A DNA stretch of 64,000 nt. Source: Micromonospora sp. DSM 45708. GTDB taxonomy: Bacteria > Actinomycetota > Actinomycetes > Mycobacteriales > Micromonosporaceae. The notes beneath the pieces are model-generated. The model saw only the letters and a list, made by a program, of their open reading frames with translations. It was not told the origin of the DNA and did no database searches. The DNA is taken from NCBI RefSeq assembly GCF_039566955.1, contig NZ_CP154796.1:5208001-5272000 (forward strand), given 5' to 3'. Made by a program: the position numbers and the translations under genes. How positions within the stretch are numbered: the stretch's first letter is position 1; each line of letters opens with the position of its first letter. Below are positions 33,652-41,403 of this stretch, piece by piece.

Positions 33652-34370
33652 CGGGCACCTCCGGCGACCGGGACGGCGGGAACCGGGACGGCCGGCTTCT
33701 TCAGGGCGCGCAGCGCGTACACCAGATCGGGGCGGACCCGGGCGACGGTGACCACTGTGGTGGCGGTGATCAGGCCCTCGCCGATGCCGATCAGCAGGTG
33801 GGCGACGGCCATGGTGCCGGCCAGCCCGCCGAGGTTGCCACCGAGGTCGGTGGTGCCGCCCAGCCAGTACTGGAGCACGAAGCCCTGCGACGCGACCACG
33901 ACGCTGACCAGCGCGGAGACGAACGCGGTGACGGCCAGCCCGGCCGGGGTGCGCGGCAGCACCCGCAGCAGCAACGCGATCAGCAGGTACGCGGCGGCGG
34001 TGCCGAGGATCGCCATGTTGGTGATGTTGAGGCCGAGCATGGCCACCCCGCCGTCGCCGAACACCAGGGCCTGCACGACCAGCACCACGGCGACGCAGAG
34101 CGCGCCCACCCAGGGGCCGACCAGCAGCGCCGCGAGCGCGCCACCGAGCAGGTGACCGCTCACGCCGGCGGTGAAGATCGGGAAGTTGAGCATCTGCACG
34201 GCGAAGATGAACGCCGCCACCAGGCCGGCCATCGGCGCCAGCCGGTCGTCGAGGTCGGCCCGGCCGCGCAGCACGCAGAACGTGAGCGCGGCGAGCGCGA
34301 AGGCCGCGAAGATCGCGGCGACGGGACCGTCGATGATCCCGTTGGAGATGTGCATCGCCAGGGTTTCCAC
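33648..34370 (-). CDS. cbiM: Ni/Co ECF-type transporter substrate-binding membrane subunit
   Basis: A 240-residue CbiM/NikM protein. MHISNGIIDGP near the N terminus corresponds to the family MHIxxG, whose N-terminal Met-His directly binds Ni2+ or Co2+. In known CbiM structures the free N terminus at Met1-His2 is required. The listed GTG at 34370 would add METLA before it, whereas ATG at 34355 places Met-His at the true N terminus. The promoter geometry favours a leaderless GTG and the chemistry favours the ATG. GHLLGGALAALLVGPW carries a second conserved His. Six or seven hydrophobic helices follow. Confidence 0.92.
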   Translation of the reverse strand: METLAMHISNGIIDGPVAAIFAAFALAALTFCVLRGRADLDDRLAPMAGLVAAFIFAVQMLNFPIFTAGVSGHLLGGALAALLVGPWVGALCVAVVLVVQALVFGDGGVAMLGLNITNMAILGTAAAYLLIALLLRVLPRTPAGLAVTAFVSALVSVVVASQGFVLQYWLGGTTDLGGNLGGLAGTMAVAHLLIGIGEGLITATTVVTVARVRPDLVYALRALKKPAVPVPAVPVAGGAR

Positions 34371-34376
34371 GGGCCG

Positions 34377-34416
34377 AGCCTATTTCCCGGACGGCGTTGT
34401 TGCCAATCCCTTGCAA
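34377..34416 (-). promoter_or_regulatory. Promoter of cbiM operon with Nur-like nickel box
   Basis: TTGCCA-ATCCC-TTGCAA (34400-34416) matches the Streptomyces Nur consensus tTGCaa-N5-ttGCAA at 11 of 12 fixed positions with exact spacing. It lies inside a wider TTGTTGC/GCAACAA dyad (34397-34419). On the minus strand it overlaps a candidate -35 TTGGCA (34406-34401), 18 bp from a -10 TAGGCT (34382-34377), which is 6 bp from the GTG at 34370. A Nur dimer here would block RNA polymerase when nickel is sufficient. Confidence 0.65.
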
Positions 34417-34494
34417 CAAGCCATGGTGATGATCACCGTCCGGCCGCGCGTCGCCGTCCGCCACCGACCCCCGGGCAGCGGTATCGTCACCGCC

Positions 34495-34965
34495 ATGACC
34501 GACCGCCTGAACCCCGGCGACCCCGCCCCCGAATTCACCCTCCCCACCGACGACGGCGCGACGCTCTCCCTGGCCGACCTGCGCGGTCGCAAGGTCATCC
34601 TGTACGCGTACCCGGCCGCCATGACGCCCGGCTGCACGAAGCAGGCGTGCGACTTCCGCGACTCGCTCGCCTCGCTGCAGTCCGCCGGCTACCAGGTGGT
34701 CGGCATCTCGCCCGACAAGCCGGCGAAGCTGGCGAAGTTCCGCGAGCGGGACGCCATCACGTTCCCGCTGGTCGCCGACGAGGACAAGGCGGTGCTGACC
34801 GCGTACGGGGCGTACGGCGAGAAGCAGTCCTACGGGCGCACCGTCACCGGCGTGATCCGCTCCACGTTCGTCATCGACGCCGACGGCAAGGTCGAGCGGG
34901 CGCTCTACAACGTCAAGGCCACCGGGCACGTCGCCAAGCTGCGCCGCGACCTCGGTCTCGACTGA
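34495..34965 (+). CDS. bcp: Thioredoxin-dependent peroxiredoxin, BCP/PrxQ type
   Basis: A 156-residue peroxiredoxin reducing H2O2 and organic peroxides. The active site AAMTPGCTKQACDFRD gives peroxidatic Cys47 and, five residues on, resolving Cys52, the atypical 2-Cys helix alpha2 pattern of PrxQ. Thr44 and Pro45 stand in the usual TPGCT motif. FVIDADGKVERALYNVKATGH is the conserved C-terminal block. It is divergent from cbiM; the gap contains the Nur-like box, so nickel control of this gene is conceivable, as Nur also regulates oxidative-stress genes in Streptomyces. That link is inference. Confidence 0.95.
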   Translation: MTDRLNPGDPAPEFTLPTDDGATLSLADLRGRKVILYAYPAAMTPGCTKQACDFRDSLASLQSAGYQVVGISPDKPAKLAKFRERDAITFPLVADEDKAVLTAYGAYGEKQSYGRTVTGVIRSTFVIDADGKVERALYNVKATGHVAKLRRDLGLD

Positions 34966-34996
34966 ACCTGTCGGAGGCCGCCGCTACCGTCGGCAC

Positions 34997-35593
34997 GTGG
35001 TTCGCTACCGGTACTCCCCCGAGCTGCTGGCCGCGACCGCCGCGCAGGCCCACAGCGTCACCGAGGTCATGCGGCTGCTCGGGGTGCGGGTCAGCGGCGG
35101 GTCGCACGCGCACATCAGCCGGCAGCTCAAGCGCTTCGGCATCGACACCTCGCACTTCACCGGGCAGGCCCACAACAGGGGCGGGCGCGGCGTCCGCCTG
35201 CCGGTGACGGCGCTGCTCGCGAACCGCCCGGAAGGCAGCCGCAGGGTTGCCGGCCATCGGCTCAGGCGGGCGCTGTACGCGATCGGCCTGCCGGAGGAGT
35301 GCGAGGCGTGCGGGATCGGCGCCACCTGGCAGGGTGCACCGCTCACGCTGCACGTCGACCACATCAACGGCGACTTCCTGGACAACCGGCCACGCAACCT
35401 GCGGCTGCTCTGCCCGAACTGCCACAGCCAGACCGCCACGTACGCCGGCAACCGGAGGCCGGCCGTGCCGGCGCCGGACGTGGTCTACGATCCGGAGGCT
35501 GTGACACCGACCGGCTTCCCGATCGGCAGGCGCCTGCGGCGTCGGCCAGAATGGCCGTGGAGGACGACGGTGTTCACCGTGAAGGGGTCGTAG
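34997..35593 (+). CDS. HNH endonuclease-like protein with N-terminal HTH
   Basis: A 198-residue protein. Residues 7-60 form a helix-turn-helix-like region (LLAATAAQAHSVTEVMRLLGVRVSGGSHAHISRQLKRFG). The HNH core is CEACGIGATW then LTLHVDHINGDFLDNRPRNLRLLCPNCHSQT, with the two Cys pairs that bind structural zinc and the catalytic His in VDHINGD. It is a likely DNA nickase or nuclease; phage-like or homing function is possible. Its last four codons lie inside the following tRNA gene, and its TAG stop is bases 8-10 of that tRNA. The GTG start lies 31 bp after the peroxiredoxin stop. Confidence 0.85.
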   Translation: MVRYRYSPELLAATAAQAHSVTEVMRLLGVRVSGGSHAHISRQLKRFGIDTSHFTGQAHNRGGRGVRLPVTALLANRPEGSRRVAGHRLRRALYAIGLPEECEACGIGATWQGAPLTLHVDHINGDFLDNRPRNLRLLCPNCHSQTATYAGNRRPAVPAPDVVYDPEAVTPTGFPIGRRLRRRPEWPWRTTVFTVKGS

Positions 35594-35661
35594 CCCAATT
35601 GGCAGGAGGCATGCGGTTTAGGTCCGCACCAGTGCGGGTTCGAGTCCCGCCGGCCCTACCA
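35584..35661 (+). tRNA. Unusual class I tRNA, anticodon TAG (Leu, CUA codon)
   Basis: Acceptor GGGGTCG pairs with CGGCCCT, with G-U at both 1-72 and 5-68. T8 and A9 follow, then a D arm with a 3-bp stem GCC/GGC. The anticodon stem TGCGG/CCGCA carries loop TTTAGGT (anticodon TAG), a 5-base variable loop CCAGT follows, and the T arm is GCGGG-TTCGAGT-CCCGC. Discriminator A and encoded CCA complete it. Bacterial tRNA-Leu normally has a long class II variable arm; this one does not, so its aminoacylation by LeuRS is uncertain. Confidence 0.8.
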
Positions 35662-35667
35662 CCCGTT

Positions 35668-35691
35668 CGCCGGTGCCGCCCGGCACCGGCG
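35668..35691 (+). terminator. Terminator after the TAG tRNA
   Basis: CGCCGGTGCC and GGCACCGGCG form a perfect 10-bp stem with loop GCCC, starting 6 bp past the encoded CCA. Confidence 0.75.
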
Positions 35692-35750
35692 ACTGTCGGG
35701 AAGGTCACGAACGCAGGTCCGGGCCGTGTCGTCACGCGCAGGATGGCGGC

Positions 35751-36275
35751 GTGGACCTGCGTTTCGTGCTTGACCCCGACCTGACCCCCGAGCTGCGCGA
35801 ACGGCTCGTCGCCCTCTGGGTGGAGGTGACGAACGCCGGCGGCGCGGTCGGCTTCGTCGCCCCGGTGAGCGCCGCCGAGGTGCGGCCGGTCGCCGAGTCG
35901 ACGCTCGCCGAGGTCGCCGACGGACCGGACCGGCTGCTGGCCGGCTACCAGGGTGACCGGCTCGTCGCCGTCCTGGTCATCGCCGACAACCGCTTCCACC
36001 TCAAGACGCACTGGCGGGTGCTCAAGCGCGTCATGGTGCATCCCGACACCCAGGGACGCGGCCACGGTGCGGCGCTGATGCGCGAGGCCGAGCGGGTGGC
36101 CCGCTCGCTGGGCGTGGAGGCGCTGCACGTGACAGTCCGCGACGGGCTCGGCCTGGATCGCTTCTACCACCGCCTCGGCTACCGCGAGGTCGGCCGGCTC
36201 CCCGCCGCCCTGCGCCTGTCCCCCACCGACTCCCGGGACGAGATCCTCATGTGGCGGGACCTCCCCCGCCTGTGA
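35751..36275 (+). CDS. GNAT-family N-acetyltransferase
   Basis: A 174-residue acetyl-CoA-dependent transferase. The acetyl-CoA site is VMVHPDTQGRGHGAALMREAERVARSLG (about residues 90-117), with QGRGHG as the pyrophosphate-binding Q/RxxGxG/A. VTVRDGLGLDRFYHRLGYREVGRLP is motif B, where the conserved FYxxxGYxxxG is clear. The GTG at 35751 starts at the first residues that look like the fold (VDLRFVLDPDLTPELRERL); a longer frame would run back into the tRNA terminator. The substrate is unknown; relatives acetylate small amines or antibiotics such as streptothricin and aminoglycosides, but nothing here is diagnostic. It is convergent with the expansin gene. Confidence 0.88.
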   Translation: MDLRFVLDPDLTPELRERLVALWVEVTNAGGAVGFVAPVSAAEVRPVAESTLAEVADGPDRLLAGYQGDRLVAVLVIADNRFHLKTHWRVLKRVMVHPDTQGRGHGAALMREAERVARSLGVEALHVTVRDGLGLDRFYHRLGYREVGRLPAALRLSPTDSRDEILMWRDLPRL

Positions 36276-36334
36276 CCGCCCGTGTGACCGCACGCCCGCC
36301 GGGCATGGGCTCCCAGGGGGCGCGGGGGCGCGGG

Positions 36335-37504
36335 TCAGGCGCAGGTGGGGGCGGCGGCCTCGCGGAGGGGCGTGAGCGGGGGTGGGGTGGCCGCGGGTGA
36401 GGTGGTCGACAGCGGGGGTGACGGGGGCGGGGAGGCGGTACGGGTCGGGGTCGGGTGGAGGGGCGACGGGGAGCGGGACGGCTTCGGCGTACGGGCGGTG
36501 GTGGCGATGCCGGCGCCGTACATCCGGGTGCTGCTGCGCTGCACCTGGCCGGGGAGCATCCGGATGCCGGTGGCGGTGGCCCGGTGACCGGACACGTCGG
36601 TGACCCGGATCGCGTACGGGCCGGGGCCGGCGCCGGACGGAATCAGCCAGTAGTTGTAGTCCTCACGCGCCGCCGCGCGCCACGAGCCGTTCTGGCGGAC
36701 CTCCACCGAGCGCAGCGGGTTGCCGTGGTCGCCGACCAGGACGGCGAACCACCACTGCGACGCGCCCTCCTTGAGGCGGAACGTGAGCGGGCCGGGCAGC
36801 GGCGGGTCCACCACGGCCCGGTAGCTGATCTTCACCACGCCCTGCACCGGGTCGGCGATCCGGGCGAACGCCTCGGCGGAGAGGTCGAGGTGCCCGGGTG
36901 CGCACTCCGGGCACTGGTCCATGACGAGCACCCGGACGGTGCCGCGCGGGCCGGTGACGTCGAGGAAGCCGCCGCAGGACGCGCCGGCCGCGTACTCGCT
37001 CGGGCCGAGCGCGACGTAGAGCCGGTTGGCGGGCGCGGCGGGCCGGGAGCAGTTGCCGCCGGCGCCCTTCGAGTCGTAGAACGTGGCCTTGCCGGTGTGC
37101 GTGGCGCCGCCGACCGGCGGGGCGGCCAGCGGCAGGGCCACGCGAGTCGCGACGGCGGCCAGCGGCAGGGCCACGCGAGGCGCGACGGCGGCCAGCGGCA
37201 GGGCCACGCGAGGCGCGACGGCGGCCAGCGGCAGGGCCACGCGAGGCGCGACGGCGGCCAGCGGCAGGGCCACGCGAGGCGCGACGGCGGCCGGCGGCAG
37301 GGCCACGCGGGGTGGGGCGGCGCAGGCGGGGGCGGCGCCGCCGCGTACCGCGAGGGTCACCGCGACCACGGCGGCGAGGGCGGCCAGGCCGGCGGCGACG
37401 AGCCGGCGGCGGGCCCGGGCCGGGGCGCGGCGACGGCCGGGCCCGGCGGGCGGGGGCTCGTCGCCGGTGGGCGTCGGTGGGTGGGGCGCGCTGCCGTCGG
37501 TCAC
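36335..37504 (-). CDS. Secreted expansin-like protein (DPBB domain) with tandem-repeat segment
   Basis: A 389-residue protein. A basic head and hydrophobic helix (about 30-55) act as signal or anchor. Residues about 64-124 are tandem 11-residue repeats of VALPLAAVAPR type. The double-psi beta-barrel starts GKATFYDSKGAGGNCSRP near 136 and contains DQCPECAPGHLDLS with the conserved Asp of bacterial expansins. The following 95 residues resemble the CBM63 partner domain (SQWWFAVLVGDHGNPLRSVEVRQ). A Pro/Thr/Ser tail ends the protein. It would loosen cellulose-rich walls non-hydrolytically, complementing the CBM2 esterases elsewhere in the window. GTG start. Confidence 0.87.
   Translation of the reverse strand: MTDGSAPHPPTPTGDEPPPAGPGRRRAPARARRRLVAAGLAALAAVVAVTLAVRGGAAPACAAPPRVALPPAAVAPRVALPLAAVAPRVALPLAAVAPRVALPLAAVAPRVALPLAAVATRVALPLAAPPVGGATHTGKATFYDSKGAGGNCSRPAAPANRLYVALGPSEYAAGASCGGFLDVTGPRGTVRVLVMDQCPECAPGHLDLSAEAFARIADPVQGVVKISYRAVVDPPLPGPLTFRLKEGASQWWFAVLVGDHGNPLRSVEVRQNGSWRAAAREDYNYWLIPSGAGPGPYAIRVTDVSGHRATATGIRMLPGQVQRSSTRMYGAGIATTARTPKPSRSPSPLHPTPTRTASPPPSPPLSTTSPAATPPPLTPLREAAAPTCA
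37131..37312. repeat. 33-bp coding minisatellite in the expansin gene
   Basis: Five full copies of a 33-bp unit (GGCAGGGCCACGCGAGGCGC...) run from 37131 to 37295 with a partial sixth. Copies 2-4 are identical; the first and last differ by a few bases. The unit keeps frame, encoding an 11-residue VALPLAAVAPR-type repeat between signal anchor and catalytic barrel, so copy number can vary without frameshift. Confidence 0.92.
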
Positions 37505-37558
37505 GCCGGTCGATGCTGCCGGACCGGGTGGTCGCCGGACAAGCGGGCTAAGCGAAAG

Positions 37559-37855
37559 CTAAGACCGGTGCGCGCGGGCGACCGAGGCGAGGCCGGCCAG
37601 CTCGTCGGCGAGCTCCGGGCGCTGCCGCAGCGCGTCCTCCAGGCGGACCCGCCAGAGGCCGGTCTCGACCGGCAGTCGGGCGTCGCCGGCCCAGCGGACC
37701 CGGTCGCGGCTCTCGGCGAGGGCGTCCCCGGCGGCGGGCCCGAACAGGCTGCCGAACTCCTGGCGGAGCCAGTCGAACAGAGTGTCGTCCCTGAGCGCGT
37801 CGCCGATCACCCGGGCCGCGTCCCACGCCACCCGCGGCTGGTGGAGCACCTGCAT
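37559..37855 (-). CDS. Small conserved-looking protein of unknown function
   Basis: A 98-residue, mostly helical soluble protein (MQVLHQPRVAWDAARVIGDALRDDTLFDWL...). No Cys, no transmembrane segment, and no motif I can name. The ATG at 37855 is chosen because GAGGAG stands 5 bp before it; the open frame continues upstream without another good ribosome-binding site. It ends 54 bp before the expansin start, so the two may be co-transcribed, and is divergent from the LCP gene. The acidic helix DALRDDTLFDWLRQEFGSLFG suggests a protein-protein contact surface. Function unknown. Confidence 0.65.
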   Translation of the reverse strand: MQVLHQPRVAWDAARVIGDALRDDTLFDWLRQEFGSLFGPAAGDALAESRDRVRWAGDARLPVETGLWRVRLEDALRQRPELADELAGLASVARAHRS

Positions 37856-38012
37856 CTCGACTCCTCGGTCCGATCCGGTCACTTCGGTCATCATCGATCC
37901 GGTGACCGCCGGCCGCAAGGCCCACGCCGGCCGGGTGGCCCGACCGGCGGCCGGGGTCGTCCGTCCGGACGAGGGCCACCACGCCGGAACGTGAATCAGT
38001 AGCATCCTCGGC

Positions 38013-39086
38013 ATGTCCGACCGCCAGCCGCCCGCCGACCCCGACACCAGCGTCCCGGCGTCCGATGTGGAGCCGGAGGGGCCGGAGGAGCCGACGCCGC
38101 GACGCCGGCGGGGCCGGCGGGTCGCCCTGGTCCTGCTGCTCGCGGTGGTGCTGCTGGCCGGCGGCGGCGCGTTGGCCGGCGGGCTCTACTACCGCTCCGT
38201 CGACAACTCGATCGAGCGGGTGGACGCGTTCGCCGACGTGCCCGAGCAGGCCCGGCCGCAGGTCGGCGCCAAGGGCGCGATGAACATCATGATCCTGGGC
38301 AGTGACTCCCGCGACCCGGAGAGCACCGGTGGTTCGCGCAGCGACACGATCATCCTGGCGCACCTGCCGAGGGACCGGTCGAGCGCGCAGCTCATCTCGA
38401 TCCCCCGGGACACCTGGACGGCGGTGCCGCGCTCGAAGCAGGGCCGGGGCGGCCGGGACGCGAAGATCAACGCCGCGTACGCCTGGGGTGGTGTGCCGCT
38501 GATGGTGCAGACCGTGGAGAAGTTCAGCGGCGTGCGGGTGGACACCGTGGCGATGGTCGACTTCGCCGGTTTCAAGGAGATCATCGACGCGCTGGGCGGC
38601 GTCGAGATCGACGTGGAGAAGGGTTTCACCACGAAGTACTCGCTGATCGGCACCCGGACGTTCGACCGGGGCCGGCAGACCATGGACGGGGCCGCCGCGC
38701 TGGACTACGCGCGGGAGCGGCACGCCTTCCCCGACGGCGACTTCGCCCGCATCCGGCACCAGCAGCAGGTGATCAAGGCGATCCTGGACAAGGCCGCCTC
38801 CGGCGGTGTGCTGGCGAACCCGGCCAAGCTCAACTCGTTCGTCCGGGCCACGTCGAGCGCGGTGAGTGTCGACAGGTCACTGTCCCTGGTGGACCTGGCG
38901 ATGGAGATGCGTGGTCTGCGCAGCGGCAACCTGACGTTCTTCACCTGCCCGGTCCGGGGCACCGGCCGGGTCGGCACCGAGAGCGTGGTGTTCCCGGACC
39001 CGGCCCGCTCCCGGACGCTGTTCGAGGCGGTCCGCCGTGACTCCGTCCCCGACATCCTGGCGGTCAGCGGAAAACCGGGGGCGTGA
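38013..39086 (+). CDS. LytR-CpsA-Psr (LCP) family cell-wall glycopolymer ligase
   Basis: A 357-residue type II membrane protein: acidic Pro-rich cytoplasmic tail (1-30), one transmembrane helix (about 36-58), and an extracellular LCP domain. The family blocks are MNIMILGSDSRDPESTGGSRSDTIILAHL, SIPRDTWTAVP (the catalytic Arg-Asp), KINAAYAWGG, and ALDYARERHAFPDGDFARIRHQQ. LCP enzymes transfer undecaprenyl-linked glycopolymers to peptidoglycan or, in actinomycetes, arabinogalactan-like polymers. Its position at the head of the polysaccharide locus, 15 bp before the initiating transferase, suggests it ligates that polymer. Confidence 0.93.
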   Translation: MSDRQPPADPDTSVPASDVEPEGPEEPTPRRRRGRRVALVLLLAVVLLAGGGALAGGLYYRSVDNSIERVDAFADVPEQARPQVGAKGAMNIMILGSDSRDPESTGGSRSDTIILAHLPRDRSSAQLISIPRDTWTAVPRSKQGRGGRDAKINAAYAWGGVPLMVQTVEKFSGVRVDTVAMVDFAGFKEIIDALGGVEIDVEKGFTTKYSLIGTRTFDRGRQTMDGAAALDYARERHAFPDGDFARIRHQQQVIKAILDKAASGGVLANPAKLNSFVRATSSAVSVDRSLSLVDLAMEMRGLRSGNLTFFTCPVRGTGRVGTESVVFPDPARSRTLFEAVRRDSVPDILAVSGKPGA

Positions 39087-39101
39087 CGGGGAGGACCGGC
39101 C

Positions 39102-40547
39102 ATGCCACGCCTACCGGCGGTCGAGCATCCGACCGCGCAGCCGCCCGGCGCCGCGTCGGCGTCCGGCAGCCTGGACACGACCACCGTGCTGCCGTACGCC
39201 GGTTCCCGGGCCTCGACGCGGACCAGGCGGCTGCGGGCCTGGATGGTGACGGCGCCCATCGACGTGGCGGCGTTGCTCGCCCCGCTGCTGCTGACCCAGA
39301 ACTACTGGCGGGGCACGCTGGTCAACGCCGCGCTCACGGTGGGTTTCTTCGCGACCGGCGGGCTCTACCGGCCGCGCCGGCACCTCAGCATCCTCGACGA
39401 GCTGCCCGGTCTCGGTGGCCGGCTGCTGGCCTCCGGCGCGGTGGTGGCCATCATCGCGGCGCTACGGCACGACTCGGTGCTCCACGTGAGCGGCTTCATG
39501 CGGGGCGTCGCGCTCTCCGCCGGCCTGGTGGTGGTGGGCCGGGCGGTCAACACCCGGCTCGTTTTGCTCGCCCGCCGACGTCGGTGGGTGGAGCACAACG
39601 CGATCGTGGTCGGCGGCGGCCCGATCGGCGGGGAGCTGGCCCGGCTGCTGCGGCGCTATCCGCAGTACGGGCTGCGGTTCGTGGGCGCGGTCGACGTCGC
39701 CTCGCGGCAGCGGGTCGGGGCGCTGCCGCTGATCGGCACGCTCGACGACGTCGAGGAGCTGACCGTGCTGCTGGAGTGCGAGGTGCTGGTGATCGCGGAC
39801 CCGGACTGCTCGGAGTCCGAGCTGATGGAGGCGCTGCTCCGGCCGGCGAGTGCGCGCTGCGACCTGTGGGCCGTGCCGCGCCTGTGGGGGTCACGTTCCC
39901 AGGGCGGCCATCCCGACCACATCGGCGCGATCCCGATCGTCAAGATCGGCGACACCACGCTGACCGGTCCACGGTGGCTGGTCAAGCGCGCCTCCGACGT
40001 GCTCGTCGCCGTGGTCGGGTTGGTCGTGCTGAGCCCGGTGCTGGCGCTCTGTGCGATCGCCGTGTTCCTCGACGGTGGGCGCGGCGTCTTCTTCCGTCAG
40101 GAGCGGGTCGGCCGGTACGGCCGGCCGTTCCAGGTGGTCAAGTTCCGCACCATGCGGCCGGCCGACGAGCACGAGTCGCGGACCACCTGGTCCATCGCGC
40201 ACGACCGGCGGATCGGGCCGATCGGGCGGTTCCTGCGCCGCACCTCGCTGGACGAGCTGCCCCAGCTCTGGAACATTCTGCGCGGCGAGATGAGCGTGGT
40301 GGGGCCGCGGCCGGAGCGGCCGTACTTCGTGGAGAAGTTCTCCGTGGAGTACCCCAGGTACGCGATGCGCCACCGCGTCCCGGTGGGGCTGACCGGTCTG
40401 GCCCAGGTCAGCGGCCTGCGGGGGGACACGCCGATCTCGGACCGGGCGCGCTTCGACAACTACTACGTGGAGAACTGGTCGCTCTGGCTCGACATCAAGA
40501 TCGTGCTGCGGACCGTGGCGGAGGTGTTCCGGGGCGCCGGTCGTTGA
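39102..40547 (+). CDS. Undecaprenyl-phosphate sugar phosphotransferase (WbaP/CpsE-like initiating transferase)
   Basis: A 481-residue polyprenyl glycosylphosphotransferase. Residues about 40-165 give four transmembrane helices, followed by a CoA-binding-like Rossmann domain (NAIVVGGGPIGGELARLL near 167). A fifth helix (KRASDVLVAVVGLVVLSPVL) leads to the catalytic bacterial sugar transferase domain with QERVGRYGRPFQVVKFRTMR, RRTSLDELPQLWNILRGEMSVVGPRP and the end motif VPVGLTGLAQVSG. It loads the first sugar-1-phosphate (glucose- or galactose-type) onto undecaprenyl phosphate. Its last 53 bp overlap the 3' end of convergent rfbD. Confidence 0.94.
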   Translation: MPRLPAVEHPTAQPPGAASASGSLDTTTVLPYAGSRASTRTRRLRAWMVTAPIDVAALLAPLLLTQNYWRGTLVNAALTVGFFATGGLYRPRRHLSILDELPGLGGRLLASGAVVAIIAALRHDSVLHVSGFMRGVALSAGLVVVGRAVNTRLVLLARRRRWVEHNAIVVGGGPIGGELARLLRRYPQYGLRFVGAVDVASRQRVGALPLIGTLDDVEELTVLLECEVLVIADPDCSESELMEALLRPASARCDLWAVPRLWGSRSQGGHPDHIGAIPIVKIGDTTLTGPRWLVKRASDVLVAVVGLVVLSPVLALCAIAVFLDGGRGVFFRQERVGRYGRPFQVVKFRTMRPADEHESRTTWSIAHDRRIGPIGRFLRRTSLDELPQLWNILRGEMSVVGPRPERPYFVEKFSVEYPRYAMRHRVPVGLTGLAQVSGLRGDTPISDRARFDNYYVENWSLWLDIKIVLRTVAEVFRGAGR

Positions 40548-41403
40548 GGCCGGTCAGCGCCTCGGTCAGGTCCGCCAGCCAGTCCCCGGGCGGCGGCAGT
40601 TTCGCGGCGGCCCACCGGTCGTGGGCCAGCACGCTGTAGCGGGGCCGGGGCGCCGGGCGCGGGAAGCGGTCGCTCGTGGTCGGACGGACCCGCTCCGGGT
40701 CCAGGCCGCGCAGCGTGAACACCGCGCGGGCGAGGCCGTACCAGGTCGTCTCGCCGCCGGAGGTGCCGTGGTAGACGCCCGGCGGGGCGTCGCCGGCCAG
40801 CGCCGCGTCGGCGAGCGCGACGAGCCGCTCGGCGAGCCGGTACGACCAGGTCGGTTGCCCGTGCTGGTCGGCCACCACGTCGAGCCGGTCGCGTTCGGTG
40901 GCCAGCCGGAGCACGGTGGTCACGAAGTTGCGTCCGTGGGTGCCGTAGAGCCAGGCGGTCCGCACCACGTACCCGCCGTCGGGCAGCAGCCGGGCCACCG
41001 CCCGCTCCCCGGCGAGCTTGCTCCGCCCGTACGCGTTGACCGGGCCGGTCGGCGCGTGTTCCGGGTACGGCCGGGTGGCGTCGCCGCCGAACACGTAGTC
41101 GGTGGAGACGTGCACGAGCTTGGCGCCGGTGGCGGCGCAGGCCCGGGCCAGGTACGCGACCGCGTCGCCGTTGACCGCCGTGGCGTCCCGTTCCCGGGTC
41201 TGGGCGCCGTCCACGTCGGTCCACGCGGCGGCGTTGAGCACGACGTCGTGCCCGCCGACCGCGTCGTGCACCGCCGCCGGGTCGGTGACGTCGAGGTCGG
41301 CGCGGGTGGTGGCGGTGACGGCCCGGTCCGGTCGGGCGCGCAGCACGGCCAGCAGGTCCCGCCCGAGCATGCCGCCGGCGCCGGTGACCAGCAGTCGGGT
41401 CAC
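40495..41403 (-). CDS. rfbD: dTDP-4-dehydrorhamnose reductase
   Basis: A 302-residue short-chain reductase that performs the last step of dTDP-L-rhamnose synthesis. The NADPH site is VTGAGGMLGRDLL (residues 5-17), the catalytic YxxxK is YGRSK near 124, VSTDYVFGG supplies the Thr/Ser-Asp-Tyr block, and WLYGTHGRNFV is the family signature. The GTG at 41403 overlaps the rfbB stop by 4 bp (GTGA). The frame can be extended nine codons upstream but into rfbB coding sequence. The last 53 bp overlap the convergent initiating transferase. Confidence 0.95.
   Translation of the reverse strand: MTRLLVTGAGGMLGRDLLAVLRARPDRAVTATTRADLDVTDPAAVHDAVGGHDVVLNAAAWTDVDGAQTRERDATAVNGDAVAYLARACAATGAKLVHVSTDYVFGGDATRPYPEHAPTGPVNAYGRSKLAGERAVARLLPDGGYVVRTAWLYGTHGRNFVTTVLRLATERDRLDVVADQHGQPTWSYRLAERLVALADAALAGDAPPGVYHGTSGGETTWYGLARAVFTLRGLDPERVRPTTSDRFPRPAPRPRYSVLAHDRWAAAKLPPPGDWLADLTEALTGLNDRRPGTPPPRSAARS

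Noticed and set aside
34371..34494. Cobalamin or NiCo riboswitch before cbiM
   Set aside because: Only a few bases separate the promoter from the start codon, too short for either riboswitch. A protein operator fits better.
37131..37312. Regular 33-bp array as a possible CRISPR
   Set aside because: Units abut with no unique spacers, stay in frame with the expansin gene and encode a peptide repeat.
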